Part shown: piece after piece, positions 30,140 to 41,192 of the stretch
Position numbering within the stretch: the first letter of the stretch is position 1
Layout of the letters: each line of letters begins with the position of its first letter
Origin: Richelia intracellularis HH01
GTDB taxonomy: Bacteria > Cyanobacteriota > Cyanobacteriia > Cyanobacteriales > Nostocaceae
DNA: 56,970 bases
Assembly: GCF_000350105.1 (NCBI RefSeq)
Contig: NZ_CAIY01000070.1
Location: forward strand, 1 to 56,970
Direction: 5' to 3'
Notes under the pieces: model-generated
Told to the model about the DNA's origin: nothing
The model's input: only the letters and a program-made list of their open reading frames with translations
The model's database searches: none
Position numbers and translations under genes: made by a program

Positions 30140-31035
30140 AACTCCGGGGCAAAGTAAGAATCTATCAAGGCGGCAGAGCGAATGGGATAACCAAAGTGAT
30201 ACTCAGTGTATTGACGTAATATTTTCTCTACCAATAACCAATTATCATCCCTAGCTATATATTCTGGCATTACTTCTGGCTGCAACAATCTTTGGAATTG
30301 GGAAAGTTGTTTGGCATTTAGCCTATAAGAGATTTTGGGAACTTCTAAAGGATTAATCATGGTTTCATACTTAAGAGGATTTAAATCCTCTTTATGGGTA
30401 ACCCCATAGCCTTCTATTTTGGATGATTTCTTGGAAGCCTGTGCCTTTAAATTTTCCCACGCTTGAAGACAAATAGTACCACCAGAATTGATACTAAATC
30501 CTACATACCAGTGGGGATTTAATATCAGTTCTGGCATGAGCTGATGGTGCGTTATACAACAAGTTCTTAATTGAGGGGCTAATCCTGCAAAGGCTAAAAG
30601 TTGATATATACCGTGGGATAAATAAGCTAAAATCATTGTTGTTCTAACGCCAGATAAACCTTGCAAACGGCTTAAGTGTTCATTAAGTAGTATATATATT
30701 TCTACTTGCGGTTGTTCACTGAGAGCCTGAAACAAGACCAACTCTGTCAAATATTGGCCAGCTAAAAGTTTACCTAAGTTTTCAGCAAGTCCAGGATAGG
30801 ATGCTATAGTTTGTGCCTGAGCGATTCTATCAATTGATCGCCCTCGAGAAATTAATAATTCATTCACTACAAATATTCCACACCTTCCCCGTAGAGTGGA
30901 AAGGTGTTTGCGCGCCCTCGGCGCAACAACACGAATTAAACCTAATTCTGGAGTCAAAATTGTAACTATACGGTCTGACTCTCCGAAGTCTTGGGTTTTA
31001 AGGTTAATTCCAGTAACTTTATAGGTTTTACTCAT
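30136..31035 (-). CDS. recO: DNA repair protein RecO
   Basis: Loads RecA on gapped DNA with RecR in the RecFOR pathway. The 299-residue protein has the N-terminal OB-fold (MSKTYKVTGINLKTQDFGESDRIVTILTPELG) and the conserved RARKHLSTLRGR. A helical domain follows, with the region around CCITHHQLMPEL and GFSINSGGTIC where many RecO proteins bind zinc; the classical four-cysteine set is incomplete here. It lies between deoC (68 bases upstream) and the MFS gene (4-bp ATGA overlap). Confidence 0.93.
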   Translation of the reverse strand: MSKTYKVTGINLKTQDFGESDRIVTILTPELGLIRVVAPRARKHLSTLRGRCGIFVVNELLISRGRSIDRIAQAQTIASYPGLAENLGKLLAGQYLTELVLFQALSEQPQVEIYILLNEHLSRLQGLSGVRTTMILAYLSHGIYQLLAFAGLAPQLRTCCITHHQLMPELILNPHWYVGFSINSGGTICLQAWENLKAQASKKSSKIEGYGVTHKEDLNPLKYETMINPLEVPKISYRLNAKQLSQFQRLLQPEVMPEYIARDDNWLLVEKILRQYTEYHFGYPIRSAALIDSYFAPEL

Positions 31036-31103
31036 TACTTATTTATAGTTTGTCACTTAACTCTACCTAACGTTAAGTAAGTGTAGATAAATTACTACCC
31101 TCG

Positions 31104-31784
31104 CTAATTTTTCAGAGCATTAAGCTGATAGATCAAATCCACACCTCTCGAAGTACCCAATCTATTTGCACCAGCTAAAACCAAATCAAAAGCTTGTTGA
31201 ATAGATTGAATGCCGCCAGAGGCTTTAATACCTATACTATCTTTGACTATTGTCTTCAGTAATTTGATATCAGTAATAGTAGCGCCACCATACCAGCCGG
31301 TACAAGTTTTGATGAAATGAGCCCCTCCATCCATAATAATTTCTGCTCCTAGTTTCTTTTCAGTATCAGTAAGCAGATTCGTCTCCAAAATCACTTTGAC
31401 AGTTTGTTCTGTTTCTTGGCAAATTTCTGATATTTCACTATAAAGCTCACTAGTTTTTCCTGTTTTTAGCCAGCCTAGGTTTATAACTACATCTAATTCA
31501 TTAGCACCATTTTCGACAGCTTCTTGGGCTTCGTATATTTTGGTATTAGGTGTTGAAGCTCCACTGGGAAAACCAATAACGGTACAAACCTTTGTTTTCT
31601 TTTTGTGGAGTAATTCTGCTACTTGCTTCACATGAATGGGATATACACAAACAGAGGCAAAGTCAAATTTGTCTGCTTCAGCACACCATTGTTCAACTTG
31701 CTCTGATGTAGCTATGGAAGTTAGTAAAGTATGATCTATCAGTGGTGCGATATCAATAGTTGGATAGTCTAAATTAATTGACAT
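31104..31784 (-). CDS. deoC: Deoxyribose-phosphate aldolase
   Basis: Cleaves 2-deoxyribose 5-phosphate to acetaldehyde and glyceraldehyde 3-phosphate in deoxynucleoside catabolism. The 226-residue TIM barrel shows DHTLL (17-21), Asp98 in [10 protein letters not shown], Schiff-base Lys159 in FIKTCTG and the second catalytic Lys187 in GIKASGG. The phosphate-binding end is GTSRGVDL. It is the first gene of the deoC-recO-MFS group. Confidence 0.96.
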   Translation of the reverse strand: MSINLDYPTIDIAPLIDHTLLTSIATSEQVEQWCAEADKFDFASVCVYPIHVKQVAELLHKKKTKVCTVIGFPSGASTPNTKIYEAQEAVENGANELDVVINLGWLKTGKTSELYSEISEICQETEQTVKVILETNLLTDTEKKLGAEIIMDGGAHFIKTCTGWYGGATITDIKLLKTIVKDSIGIKASGGIQSIQQAFDLVLAGANRLGTSRGVDLIYQLNALKN

Positions 31785-32507
31785 GTTGATAATGATAATT
31801 ACAAAAATGATTAACTTTTAGGAAGTCTTTATATGTTTTGGGCAGTTAAATTGTTGGGTTTAATTATTCTATTCTTGAAGTTTACGTTAATTCAATATTG
31901 CTGATAACTTACAAATCAAGAATTATTATTTGACCAGATAATTAGAATGATGTCTTTAATTTTATTAACATAAAAATAGTCAATTATATTGAGCCTATTT
32001 GGTAGAATAGTGAATAAATCATATTAGTAATAGTTTAGTTATTTTATGATTAGAATTGTCGGCGATATAAAATTAATTCTCAGCAGACCAAGACTATAAG
32101 GCAATAATGCTTAGAGAATAATGCTACCCTCAATTCCTCGGATAATAAAATTGAAGGGTTTTCAGTCATTACTGTTCATGAAAGACTTAGGAGAAAAAAA
32201 GCCAAGACTGATTAGGAATTCATTAATAGCTAAATTATCCTTGATTTTGTGATTATTAATAAATTATTTTATCCAAAAGTTACTATATTGACTTAATCAT
32301 AGCAGATTATTTTTTACAAGTTGTGGATTTAATAATCAATATTAAAAATATACATATGGAATATTTAAAACTTATGATATTTGGGCTTAATGCAATTTTG
32401 TTACAGGATAACCGATTATATCTATTAAATAGATTAGCTGTGGACAAATTACTTTTTAAGGAATTCTTATATAATCCCATTTGTTTTAAATACCCTTAGG
32501 TTTTATC

Positions 32508-32548
32508 ATTATATTATCCTCATAATTTAACTATGGGGATAATATAAT
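32508..32548. repeat. 17-bp inverted repeat
   Basis: Arms 32508-32524 (ATTATATTATCCTCATA) and 32532-32548 pair over 17 positions with one G-T pair and a 7-base loop. It is far from any gene end (about 700 bases from deoC, 580 from petA). Confidence 0.65.
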
Positions 32549-33063
32549 TATCCTTAAAGTGCCCAATTATATTACTAGAGAATTATCTATTTGACCATGA
32601 GATTAACTATGTAGTAAAAGATTCCTTATCAAAATACATATGATTAGTTCTACTTTAGATTATTATTACTTTGTTATTAATTTGAATTCTCTAACTTTTA
32701 GATTTTGTTCAATATGAGAATATACTCAGAATACTTTTATAAACCAACAAACCCACAATATGTCTTAATTAGAATATTATCCTATGGAACCAAGCTTGGT
32801 GTTATTATTAAGACTCGCATTATCCTCAGGAAAATAATAGAGTTTGCTAATATATCTCTAAATTTTTTCCTGCTTAGTTATTTTTATCTTAATGAAGAAT
32901 ATCATGTTTAGCATTTCATAAATTTAATTACTGGACTTGCATTCCCTTTTATTTCCCAACTAACTTAAGCATTTAACTCTTGCCCTAATATTCTCACAAA
33001 TTTGTTATTTCTTAGCCATTTTATAATTTTTCGGTCTGGATTTTAGTACTAAATAATAGCTAA

Positions 33064-33106
33064 TCATGCATGAAAAACAGACTCTCAGATTGTTTTCCAT
33101 GCATGA
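33064..33106 (-). terminator. Hairpin after petA
   Basis: Arms 33064-33079 and 33091-33106 pair over 16 positions with a single mismatch and an 11-base loop. The outer part contains CATGCATG on both sides. It begins about 20 bases after the petA stop on the minus strand. No T run follows, so it may stabilise the petCA mRNA 3' end rather than terminate alone. Confidence 0.6.
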
Positions 33107-33125
33107 CATCAATCCACACTAGGAT

Positions 33126-34127
33126 TTAGAAATTCATTTCTGCAGCTTGAACTTTCTCAACTTGCTTCTTTTTAAGTACCAGTAAGGTCTGTGCCAACAT
33201 TACCAAACAAATAAAGGCAACTAGTCCTTTAATCCTATTACCATTTTGAAGAACAATCTCTACATCCTTCTGGCCAAAACCACCAACATTTGGATCATTA
33301 GTTAAAGCTTCCCCAAATTTTATAGTTTGTCCTTCAGATACAATTAGTTCTGGTCCCAGGGGAACCTGTTCAATCACAGTGTCACCAGATTCTGTTTGGA
33401 TAGTAATGGTGTATTTTGTATTACCTTCACTATCTGCCTCCTTAACAATCTTGTCAATTTTGCCGGCATTAGGAGCAGTATAAACATTATTATTGCTTTT
33501 CTCTCCAGTAGGATAAACTTGGCCTCGTCCTCTATTTGCACCTACGTAAACTGAATACTTCCCGTATTGTACATTCTTATCAGTTGCAGGGTTAGGAGAA
33601 AGGATAGGGAAGACTATATCTTGATACTGCTCCCCGGGCAGAGGCCCAACAATAACAACGTTTTCTGCATCTTCTTTGTAGGACTGGAAGTAAACATCAC
33701 CTACTTCTTCTCTTATTTCCTTTGGAATGCGATCCTCTGGAGCGATCTTGAATCCTTCAGGTAGCATTATTACTGCACCAACGTTTAGGCCTACTTTAGA
33801 ACCATCAGCACCTACCTGCTGCACATTGGTATCATAGGGAATTTTCACTACTGCTTTGAAAACAGTATCCGGTAATACTGACTGTGGAAGCTCCACCTGT
33901 GTTGGCTTTTGTGCCAAATGACAGTTAGCACAGACAATTCTACCTGTTGGTTCGCGAGGTGTATCCGGATATGTTGACTGTGCCCAGAAAGGGTAAGCAG
34001 CAGCAAACTGGGGCGCAATAAAGTCACTGGCAACAGAAAATGTGACTGTTGCAATCACAACGAGCAAAATTCTGGCTATTGCTCTGGAAATACGAGATAA
34101 ACTCGCTGTGGTACAAACGTTTCTCAT
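33126..34127 (-). CDS. petA: Cytochrome f (apocytochrome f)
   Basis: The c-type haem subunit of cytochrome b6f that passes electrons from the Rieske protein to plastocyanin or cytochrome c6 on the lumen side. The 333-residue precursor has a signal peptide (about 1-44; the mature protein should begin at Tyr45, whose amino group ligates haem). It has the haem motif CANCH (66-70), the long beta domain, a Lys-rich patch, and the C-terminal membrane anchor (about 300-320) followed by [15 protein letters not shown]. It follows petC with a 139-base gap, the standard petCA operon. Confidence 0.98.
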   Translation of the reverse strand: MRNVCTTASLSRISRAIARILLVVIATVTFSVASDFIAPQFAAAYPFWAQSTYPDTPREPTGRIVCANCHLAQKPTQVELPQSVLPDTVFKAVVKIPYDTNVQQVGADGSKVGLNVGAVIMLPEGFKIAPEDRIPKEIREEVGDVYFQSYKEDAENVVIVGPLPGEQYQDIVFPILSPNPATDKNVQYGKYSVYVGANRGRGQVYPTGEKSNNNVYTAPNAGKIDKIVKEADSEGNTKYTITIQTESGDTVIEQVPLGPELIVSEGQTIKFGEALTNDPNVGGFGQKDVEIVLQNGNRIKGLVAFICLVMLAQTLLVLKKKQVEKVQAAEMNF

Positions 34128-34266
34128 CTCTAAAAAAGGACTTGGGATTCTCTAAATAATTTAGTCAATACTTAATACTTGAAGTTCAATAGCCATAGGA
34201 CTAGTGACTTAGAATATTTATTGTTCATTAGGGAACATATACAACTATTTCTAGATTAGTAGCCGA

Positions 34267-34806
34267 TTATGCCCACCAAGCTTCCTCTCCGGTACGAAAG
34301 TCTTTTTCAGTCCAGGGGGTAATTAATATTTTGTCTTCTTCAACGGCAACATGACTAAGAGCTAGAGAGCGGGGCGCAGGGCCACGAACAACTTTACCTG
34401 TTGCATTATACTGAGAACCATGACAAGGACACTTAAACTTGTTTTCTGCAGCGTTCCATGGCACCACACAGCCTAAATGGGTACAAATGGCATTAATGCC
34501 ATAATCACCAATTGCTTCTTTACTTTCCACCACGACATATGTAGGGTCACCCTTAAGCCCCTGGACAAGAACACGAGCTCCAACATTATGGCTATCCAAA
34601 AATTTAGTTACACTAACGTTATTGCCCAGCTCATCTTTAGCTGTAGAACCACCACCAGCACCACTACTGGTAGGAGGAAGAAAATACTTTGTGAAGGGAT
34701 ATAATACCCCCAGAGCTACTCCTGTAACAGTTCCAAACGTCAGAAGATTCATGAACTGACGTCGCCCCATGTCCGGCACGTCCATGGATTCAGAATATTG
34801 AGTCAT
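34267..34806 (-). CDS. petC: Cytochrome b6f Rieske iron-sulfur subunit
   Basis: Oxidises plastoquinol via a [2Fe-2S] cluster in the b6f complex. The 179-residue protein has a twin-arginine-type N-terminus (MGRRQF, 13-18) before the single membrane helix (about 20-44), a Gly-rich hinge (AGGGST), and the cluster ligands CTHLGC (108-113) and CPCHGS (126-131). GGAG just upstream of the ATG supports the start. First gene of petC-petA and divergent from the DUF3067 gene, 235 bases away. Cyanobacteria often carry extra petC copies; this one is in the canonical operon. Confidence 0.98.
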   Translation of the reverse strand: MTQYSESMDVPDMGRRQFMNLLTFGTVTGVALGVLYPFTKYFLPPTSSGAGGGSTAKDELGNNVSVTKFLDSHNVGARVLVQGLKGDPTYVVVESKEAIGDYGINAICTHLGCVVPWNAAENKFKCPCHGSQYNATGKVVRGPAPRSLALSHVAVEEDKILITPWTEKDFRTGEEAWWA

Positions 34807-35041
34807 AATCTCCGTGTTCTGTGTACATTTTGTTTACAAGTTTGACGTAATCTTGATAATCTCTTAGGAGAATCAAGTTTGTTCCGAGATGCTATGACCT
34901 ATAGTTATGCTGACATTATCAACTTTTCAGAATACCGCCAGCATTCTTTGTATTAGCATTACATTTCTTTATATCCCTATCATACTCGAGTTATGGGATC
35001 TAACTTTATAACTTAACGTAAAATATGGTGGAAATAGATTA

Positions 35042-35350
35042 ATGACAGGAAAAGAGTTACAGAGATTGTTATGTAATAAGTGGGGATATTCTTATGATGT
35101 TCAGCTACGACGAACACAAGGGAAGATATTCATGCAAGTGATGTGGAGATATTTAGAACAGGCCTCCTTTCCTCTTTCTGAGGGAGAGTATGAAGAACAC
35201 CTAAATCAGATCGCTAATTATCTACAAGCCATGGATAGTGATAGCATAGTACAAACTTTTATTCAAGAGACGAAGGAACGTCCCCGTTTAGGTAGGGCTG
35301 TCAGCATCCCCCTAGATTTGGGCAATCGTGCATCAGAGTGGCTATTATAG
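35042..35350 (+). CDS. DUF3067 family protein
   Basis: A 102-residue soluble protein found in cyanobacteria and plastid-bearing organisms, function not established. It begins MTGKELQRLLCNKWGYSYDVQ and has RTQGKIFMQVMWRYLEQASFPLS and RPRLGRAVSIPLDLG. GGTGGA about ten bases before the ATG serves as ribosome site. It is transcribed divergently from petC across 235 bases, which makes shared regulation or a role near the b6f complex conceivable; that is inference from position only. Confidence 0.8.
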   Translation: MTGKELQRLLCNKWGYSYDVQLRRTQGKIFMQVMWRYLEQASFPLSEGEYEEHLNQIANYLQAMDSDSIVQTFIQETKERPRLGRAVSIPLDLGNRASEWLL

Positions 35351-36257
35351 ATAGCAAGATTGTGGAGAAGCAATAAAAGAAATATTTTAGTTTCTTTTAT
35401 AATGATGTATGTATCATCATACTACGCATAGTAAGTGTCCTATATGTAAATATATATTTTATTTCTAATTAACTTAGTTGTTCTAAGAGTTTAGGATTTT
35501 TTCAGAAATAAATCTTACCTAGGGTGCCAGCACTTACTCAATAAATACAAGTGTAATTAGTAGTATTTTACCTAGATAGTAGTATATGTAAACATGACAA
35601 TGATTAGAATAGTTTGGTGTTCCCAGATAACTTATCTTGTGGTAACAAAAAGTCTATACTAGAGTATGCCTTTATGTGGAATTCATTCAAGGATTAGCTA
35701 AAAACTCACTATATCCCCATGGAAGCAAAACTTAATCAGAGTGAAATTGAAAACCGGGGAATAGACCTGATGTAATTACTGATATATAAAGTGATGAAAG
35801 CAGAACAACAAATATTACGCTTTGATTGTTGGCATAATAATAGGAAATATTAAAGGGGTCTACTTGAAGTAAACAAAACATTAAATAAGTTAAGAAGTTT
35901 TGGTAGTAAGTTCTGACGACGATCATCTGAACTAAATGGCAATCTAGATAGAAAAACCTCTTCAAATTTATTTTTAGTTATAAACTTTTGCTGTTAAAAG
36001 CAATGTTTACATTTACCTAACATATAAAATATTGCCTTATATCTTCTTACTATATGAATCATATAGCAAGGCAAACTCCATCATTGTTCAGAATTTCTTA
36101 CCGAATTAGCAAATATTTAGATGGTTTTGTAATTAGCAAAAAAACTCAAGATAGAGTAAAGGGAAAGATCATAGTAAGTTTAAAAAAATTACCCCTTCTT
36201 TGGATGTAACAATGAATTATCCTTTTACTTCTCCATTGCCAACTATTATTAACTATT
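35351..36257. other. Intergenic, no gene recognised
   Basis: About 900 bases between the DUF3067 gene (+) and a small membrane protein gene (-). A small hairpin CTATATG-AAT-CATATAG is present near 36050-36066. An 18-codon frame from about 35719 (MEAKLNQSEIENRGIDLM) is too short to interpret. Confidence 0.5.
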
Positions 36258-36581
36258 TTAATAAGCATCTTCTACTTCCAATCGTGCCATGGTAAATGCA
36301 TTGAAGGCAAAAGCAATAACCAGAGGCATAGGACATCTGAGAAGATAAGTCGAAGTGATTGCAATGATTGTACATATCAATGCCAAAAACGACCAAATTT
36401 TTTCTTCGAAAGTGAATCCTTTTTCCTGCTTAATCAAGCTTAGTACTTGAGATGGAATGGGTTCAGGCATTACTGCTCCTGGTGGAAAAGCCCAATAATT
36501 GTTGTAACGCTCTATAAACAGGTTTGTCCAACCATTGTCTTCACACCATTCCTCAATCCATGTATCGTAGTAATGTTTCAT
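36258..36581 (-). CDS. Small conserved cyanobacterial membrane protein
   Basis: A 107-residue protein if started at the ATG at 36581 (MKHYYDTWIEEWCEDNGW); an ATG seven codons upstream is also possible and neither has a clear ribosome site. The first half is hydrophilic with many aromatics (FIERYNNYWAFPPGAVMPEP). Two hydrophobic segments follow at about 60-79 (IWSFLALICTIIAITSTYLL) and 84-100. I recognise this as a cyanobacterial hypothetical type without assigned function. It stands alone. Confidence 0.7.
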   Translation of the reverse strand: MKHYYDTWIEEWCEDNGWTNLFIERYNNYWAFPPGAVMPEPIPSQVLSLIKQEKGFTFEEKIWSFLALICTIIAITSTYLLRCPMPLVIAFAFNAFTMARLEVEDAY

Positions 36582-37444
36582 TTTTAAGGTGAGAATTCTC
36601 ATTATTCTGTTTCACTTATTATTGATATGACTCATAATCATTAATTTTGACTTTAAGAGCCTAAATACTATTCGTAGTCTATTTACTATTTGACACTGAA
36701 TAATAATTCAAACTCTTAAGAAAACTTGAAGATGATTAGAATCACTCAAACATCTTGGTAAATATCTATGCTAATAAACTAACAGTATTGATTTGGCTTC
36801 TCTGCCAAAAGAAAACAAACTTTACCTATCCCTAAAATCAATCAGTAATATTCATTAAATTAACCAGAAATCACTATCAGTATTATATATACTAGGAAAA
36901 TATAGCCCTATGAAGAATTAGGGTATAAAGTCTAAACACTCCTAAGTAATATGCAGTCAAAACTCAAGAATATTTATTCTGTCACTTTTTAAGTATTTGA
37001 CATTGTTTATTCAGAAATATTCATATTGTCATTATAATTTCCAATTATAAATCTAACCTTCATAAAAAATATAAAGTAAAATCCACTAATTTTACTTTGT
37101 TACGGTACGTAAACAATATATAACCATATCATTAAGATGATTCGATTTTCTAAAACCATATATTATAGTTTGATTATATTCTCATATTATTTTTATAAGT
37201 TTAGTTGAATAAAAAATCAATCCCTTAATAAGCATAATGAAGAACAAATCAGTCTTTTAAGTCTTTGCATCTCTTTTCTTTTGGTTACTACTTGCTTTCT
37301 AGTAAATTTATGTAAATCATAAAACTTAGCTTATTAAAGTTCATAATTAATCTTCATTTTATATTTAAAATATTAAGTCAGGTCAATACAAATTGACATT
37401 AACCTGACTTGTGAGACAAAATGGAACTTTTATTAGCGAAGTTT
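36582..37444. other. Intergenic with a terminator-like hairpin
   Basis: About 860 bases, AT-rich, between the small membrane protein start and the end of the iron permease gene. The hairpin at 37375-37410 is listed separately. No coding relic recognised. Confidence 0.5.
37375..37410 (-). terminator. Hairpin after the FTR1-type gene
   Basis: A perfect 9-bp stem, AAGTCAGGT (37375-37383) and ACCTGACTT (37402-37410). The enclosed loop can itself form GTCAAT-ACAA-ATTGAC. On the minus strand it follows the permease stop by about 35 bases and is followed by AATATTTTAAA. Plausible terminator. Confidence 0.55.
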
Positions 37445-38386
37445 TTAATTTAACTTCTCAACTTCTTTTTTAGTTGGTATCCCAAAACCAAGATTGTAGA
37501 AATATAAAATACTAATAGTCAATAAAAAAGTTATGTATCCCACTACTTGCAAAAGATAAAGATGATCTCTGTAACCAAATAAAGACTTGAAAATGATTCC
37601 GGGAAATTTACCCTCTGGTAATATTTGGTCACCGTTCCATATCATGGGACCTAATATGCAAGAATGAACGTGAGTGAAATGTTCATAGTAAAAACAAATA
37701 TCAGACAGTGTAATGCTGCTTAAAGCCAAATTAGCTAAACTATTATCAATGTTTTTAAAAGCTTTTAATACTAATCCTCCGATGATGAGTATTAATAATA
37801 CTCCCATCACCTGGAAAAATTTATGAATATTAACTTGAACTCCCAATCTGAATATCAACATGCCAATAAGTGCAGCCAGGAACAATCCGGCAAAAGCTCC
37901 AACAACAGAAATTAATCCTTGATGAAAATTGGCAGCAACAAATAATACTGTTTCAAAACCCTCTCGTACAACTGCAATTAAAACTATACTAAAAATTCCC
38001 CATGCACCATTGGAAGTGCCCTCTAGTACATGATTTACAGCACCCTCCACATTAGCTCTTATAAATCTAGCTTGCCTTCTCATCCAAACTAGCATCCAAC
38101 TAAGCATAGCGATAGCAAATATACAGAATATTGCTTCTAGCAATGGTTCTATAACTGTTGAGTATTGAGGGTTAATTCTACCTAAAGTTGAGATTAACCA
38201 AACAAATAGTACTCCAATAAATACACTAATTACAATTCCTATACCTATCCCAGTATATACCCAAGAATTAAGTTGAGACTTTCCAGCTTTATTTAATAAA
38301 GCTAGCACAATACCTATAATTAATACGGCTTCTACACATTCCCTAAAGGTAATCAAGAAAATTGGTAATGCTATACTAAAATCCAT
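37445..38386 (-). CDS. FTR1-family iron permease
   Basis: A 313-residue polytopic membrane protein of the FTR1/EfeU family, which imports iron (Fe3+ in fungi, linked to ferrous uptake in bacteria). Two REXXE iron-binding motifs are present: RECVE (15-19) in the first helix and REGFE (141-145) in the fourth. About seven hydrophobic segments follow the family pattern. A loop with FYYEHFTHVHSC (about 233-244) has several His and Glu/Tyr that could contact metal. No EfeO, EfeB or multicopper oxidase gene is next to it. I see no convincing Fur box upstream. Confidence 0.92.
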   Translation of the reverse strand: MDFSIALPIFLITFRECVEAVLIIGIVLALLNKAGKSQLNSWVYTGIGIGIVISVFIGVLFVWLISTLGRINPQYSTVIEPLLEAIFCIFAIAMLSWMLVWMRRQARFIRANVEGAVNHVLEGTSNGAWGIFSIVLIAVVREGFETVLFVAANFHQGLISVVGAFAGLFLAALIGMLIFRLGVQVNIHKFFQVMGVLLILIIGGLVLKAFKNIDNSLANLALSSITLSDICFYYEHFTHVHSCILGPMIWNGDQILPEGKFPGIIFKSLFGYRDHLYLLQVVGYITFLLTISILYFYNLGFGIPTKKEVEKLN

Positions 38387-39812
38387 AAGCTTGCGTTAAT
38401 ATTGTAATATTTATTTACCATATTTTTTCTAGACATACGAGGTATAAATCTACATATAACAAGCAGATAACCGAACTAAACATAATAAATTAACCTCATT
38501 TTTTTTTAACACCTTATATTATTAACTGTGGGGTAAAAGATTGAGGTTTATTAAACGGTTGAGTCAAAACAGCTAAAACCATGTGGGATTTTACTTAATT
38601 TAAGGTTACATATTTCTTCCTGATCAATCATAATATGAGCAACCTTTTCAAGATGATGACTAGCATTAGTCACTGAATATAATAACCGTATTATATATAA
38701 GTAGGGAATCATTTTCATAAATTAAAATTTCCTTCGATATACCTTTAATAGAATGCTTACATGTTCTTTATATTGGTTTAATTTCTATGTTTGGATATCA
38801 ATCCAAAATTGCGAGAATTGCTCTCACTTATTGAGCATTCAATAGTAATTTATTTACTTTAGCCTTAAAAATATATAATGTTAATACTATATTAGAGTAA
38901 TAGTTTTACCATGGTATTTAATCATGAGTATTATTTATGATTTTAATCTAAACCATAAATAATAGATATAAAGTTACTTTTGGCTGCCAAATTATTTACA
39001 ATATTTGCTTTATTTTATACTAATTTTTATTATTATAAATAATATACTAATTTAGGTAATCAGATCTCTGCAATAGTAATCTATTCCATAAAATATAAAA
39101 ATTATAAAAAAGATTTCTACCTATGATGAGGTAATTAAAATTAAAAGAGTTGGTAATAGAGTAACTAGGTAATCTACTGATTACATAGAGAATAACTATG
39201 TAGTACATAAGAAGCAGAGTATTAGGAATCAAAGAATAGATACAGTAACTCAAGTTTAGTCTAGGTTTAGATAGCATAAAACTACCCACTAAATAAATAT
39301 AAGATAATACAATAAAGAAAATAAAGAAACAAAAATAGAATCCAAAAAGACGACCTATATATCATAGGCAAGCCTTAATTAGGACTATTTTATTAGATAA
39401 ATATGTGAATTTTATATAAAAGTAGAGTTCAGTTATAAAGAGATATATAGATAAATATATAAGCCCTTGCTATCCCGGAATTAAAGCATTTTTGACCCTA
39501 AAATACGATAGGACAGTGGAGTAGATAATTCCAACCTACTCTTCTCAAAAAAATTTAATATATATTCAAAGTTAAAGCGTATTTGGGATCCACCTAAGTG
39601 TTGACTAACCTAATAATGTGAACTTTCAACAGTGATGTAGTAAATATTTCTATTCTGAAGGTGAAAAACTTGTGTAAAATTCTGTGGAAAAATGTCATAA
39701 CAGTAAAGCTTCTATCAATAGTTAACTTGGCTTTTTGATATAACAACAATTCATGGGTGCCAAAAAATACTTCTAAAACATACTTATTTGTTAATGAAAG
39801 GCACGGTGATTT
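38387..39812. other. Long gene-poor divergent region
   Basis: About 1.4 kb between the iron permease (-) and glutathione reductase (+). It contains a perfect 11-bp inverted repeat (38929-38964). An 80-codon minus-strand frame at 39047-39289 has AT-driven composition and was not called. Confidence 0.5.
38929..38964. repeat. Perfect 11-bp inverted repeat
   Basis: Arms TATTATTTATG (38929-38939) and CATAAATAATA (38954-38964) with a 14-base loop. Nearly all A-T, so structural significance is limited. Confidence 0.45.
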
Positions 39813-41192
39813 ATGACCTACGATTGCGATTTGTTTGTCATTGGTGCTGGCTCTGGGGGATTAGCTGCTTCCAAGAAAGCTGCCAGTTATGGGGTAAAGG
39901 TAGTGATTGCAGAAAGTGATTTAGTTGGTGGAACTTGTGTAATCCGTGGTTGTGTGCCTAAAAAGCTTATGGTGTACTCATCCCATTTCCCATCTTTATT
40001 CGAGAGTGCAGTAGGCTATGGCTGGAAAATAGAGGAATCTCAGCTAGATTGGGAAAAGTTCATTACATCTATAAACAAGGAAGTACAGAGACTTTCAGCC
40101 ATTCATAGTAATTTATTGCAAAAGGCTGGAGTGAAACTACTTCCCTATCGTGCTACGCTGATTGACGAACATACGGTAGAAGTGGGTAATCAAAAAGTTA
40201 CGGCGGATAAAATCTTAATTGCCGTTGGTGGGGAGGCAATTAAGCCAAATATACCTGGTATCGAGCATGCTATTACTTCCCGGGAGATTTTCAACCTTCC
40301 GTTTCTACCAAAGCATATTGCTATTATTGGTGCCGGTTATATTGGTACTGAGTTTGCTTGTATTATGAGGGGTCTAGGTTGTAAGGTCACTCAAATTATT
40401 CGCAAAGAGCAAATTCTCAGCGGGTTTGATAAGGATATCCGTGCTTGGATTCAAGATGGAATGATTAATCATGGAATTCGCATATTGACAAATTCTATGG
40501 TAACTAGTGTGAAGAAAATTGAGGATAGACTAGAAATAAATGTTTCGGGGAAATATACAGAATCAATTACCACCGATGTCTTGTTAGTTGCAACTGGTAG
40601 AAGTCCCAATATAAAAGGATTAGGTTTAGAAAATGCAGGGGTCGACCTAGTTGCAAGTTCTATAGAAAAACCTGGTTATAAATCAATTAATGCGATCTCT
40701 GTTAATGAATATAGCCAAACTTCTCAAAGTAATATTTTCGCTATAGGTGATGTTACGAATAAAATTAACCTAACTCCAGTAGCAATTGGTAAGGGACGTG
40801 CTTTTGCTGATAGTGAGTTTGGTAATAATCCTAGTGTATTTAGCCATGAGAACATACCTACTGCGGTTTTTTCCAAACCTGAAGCAGCAACGATAGGACT
40901 AACAGAAGCACAAGCTAGGGAAAAGTTCGGGGAAAATGGTATAACAATTTATTGCTCTCGTTTTCGTCCTATGTTTTATGTTTTGCCAAATCAAAATGAG
41001 AAAACCATAATTAAGTTGGTGATAGATAGAAAAACAGATAAGGTTTTGGGTGCTCATATGGTTGGAGATAATGCTGCAGAAATTATTCAGGGAGTAGCAA
41101 TTGCCATCAAAATGGGGGCAACCAAAAAAGATTTTGATACCACGGTGGGTATTCACCCATCTTCTGCAGAGGAAATTGTCAATATGCAGTAA
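39813..41192 (+). CDS. gor: Glutathione-disulfide reductase
   Basis: FAD flavoenzyme that reduces oxidised glutathione with NADPH. The 459-residue chain shows the FAD-binding VIGAGSGGLAASKKA (9-23), the redox-active disulfide in GGTCVIRGCVPKK (Cys42, Cys47), the second Rossmann motif GAGYIGTEFA (about 173-182), the FAD motif IFAIGDVT, and the dimer-interface His448/Glu453 pair in GIHPSSAEE. CVIRGC and the overall text match glutathione reductase rather than dihydrolipoamide or mercuric reductase. AAAGG lies about 12 bases before the ATG. Single gene. Confidence 0.94.
   Translation: MTYDCDLFVIGAGSGGLAASKKAASYGVKVVIAESDLVGGTCVIRGCVPKKLMVYSSHFPSLFESAVGYGWKIEESQLDWEKFITSINKEVQRLSAIHSNLLQKAGVKLLPYRATLIDEHTVEVGNQKVTADKILIAVGGEAIKPNIPGIEHAITSREIFNLPFLPKHIAIIGAGYIGTEFACIMRGLGCKVTQIIRKEQILSGFDKDIRAWIQDGMINHGIRILTNSMVTSVKKIEDRLEINVSGKYTESITTDVLLVATGRSPNIKGLGLENAGVDLVASSIEKPGYKSINAISVNEYSQTSQSNIFAIGDVTNKINLTPVAIGKGRAFADSEFGNNPSVFSHENIPTAVFSKPEAATIGLTEAQAREKFGENGITIYCSRFRPMFYVLPNQNEKTIIKLVIDRKTDKVLGAHMVGDNAAEIIQGVAIAIKMGATKKDFDTTVGIHPSSAEEIVNMQ

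Larger units (their letters stand above)
31785..33125. other. Long gene-poor stretch with a hairpin
   Basis: About 1.34 kb upstream of deoC and downstream of petA. It contains the hairpin at 32508-32548 and the petA 3' hairpin at 33064-33106. A 68-codon frame at 32705-32911 has no recognisable features and was not called. Confidence 0.55.

Noticed and set aside
31788..31800. GATAATGATAATT just upstream of deoC, resembling a Fur box
   Set aside because: deoC has no known iron control and such AT strings are frequent here by chance.
32705..32911. 68-codon plus-strand frame
   Set aside because: Ile/Tyr/Leu-rich text typical of AT DNA, no homologue recognised.
35732..35965. 77-codon minus-strand hydrophobic frame
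   Set aside because: No start context and no family resemblance.
39047..39289. 80-codon minus-strand frame
   Set aside because: Composition is dominated by Ile, Leu, Tyr and Asn as expected from base composition.
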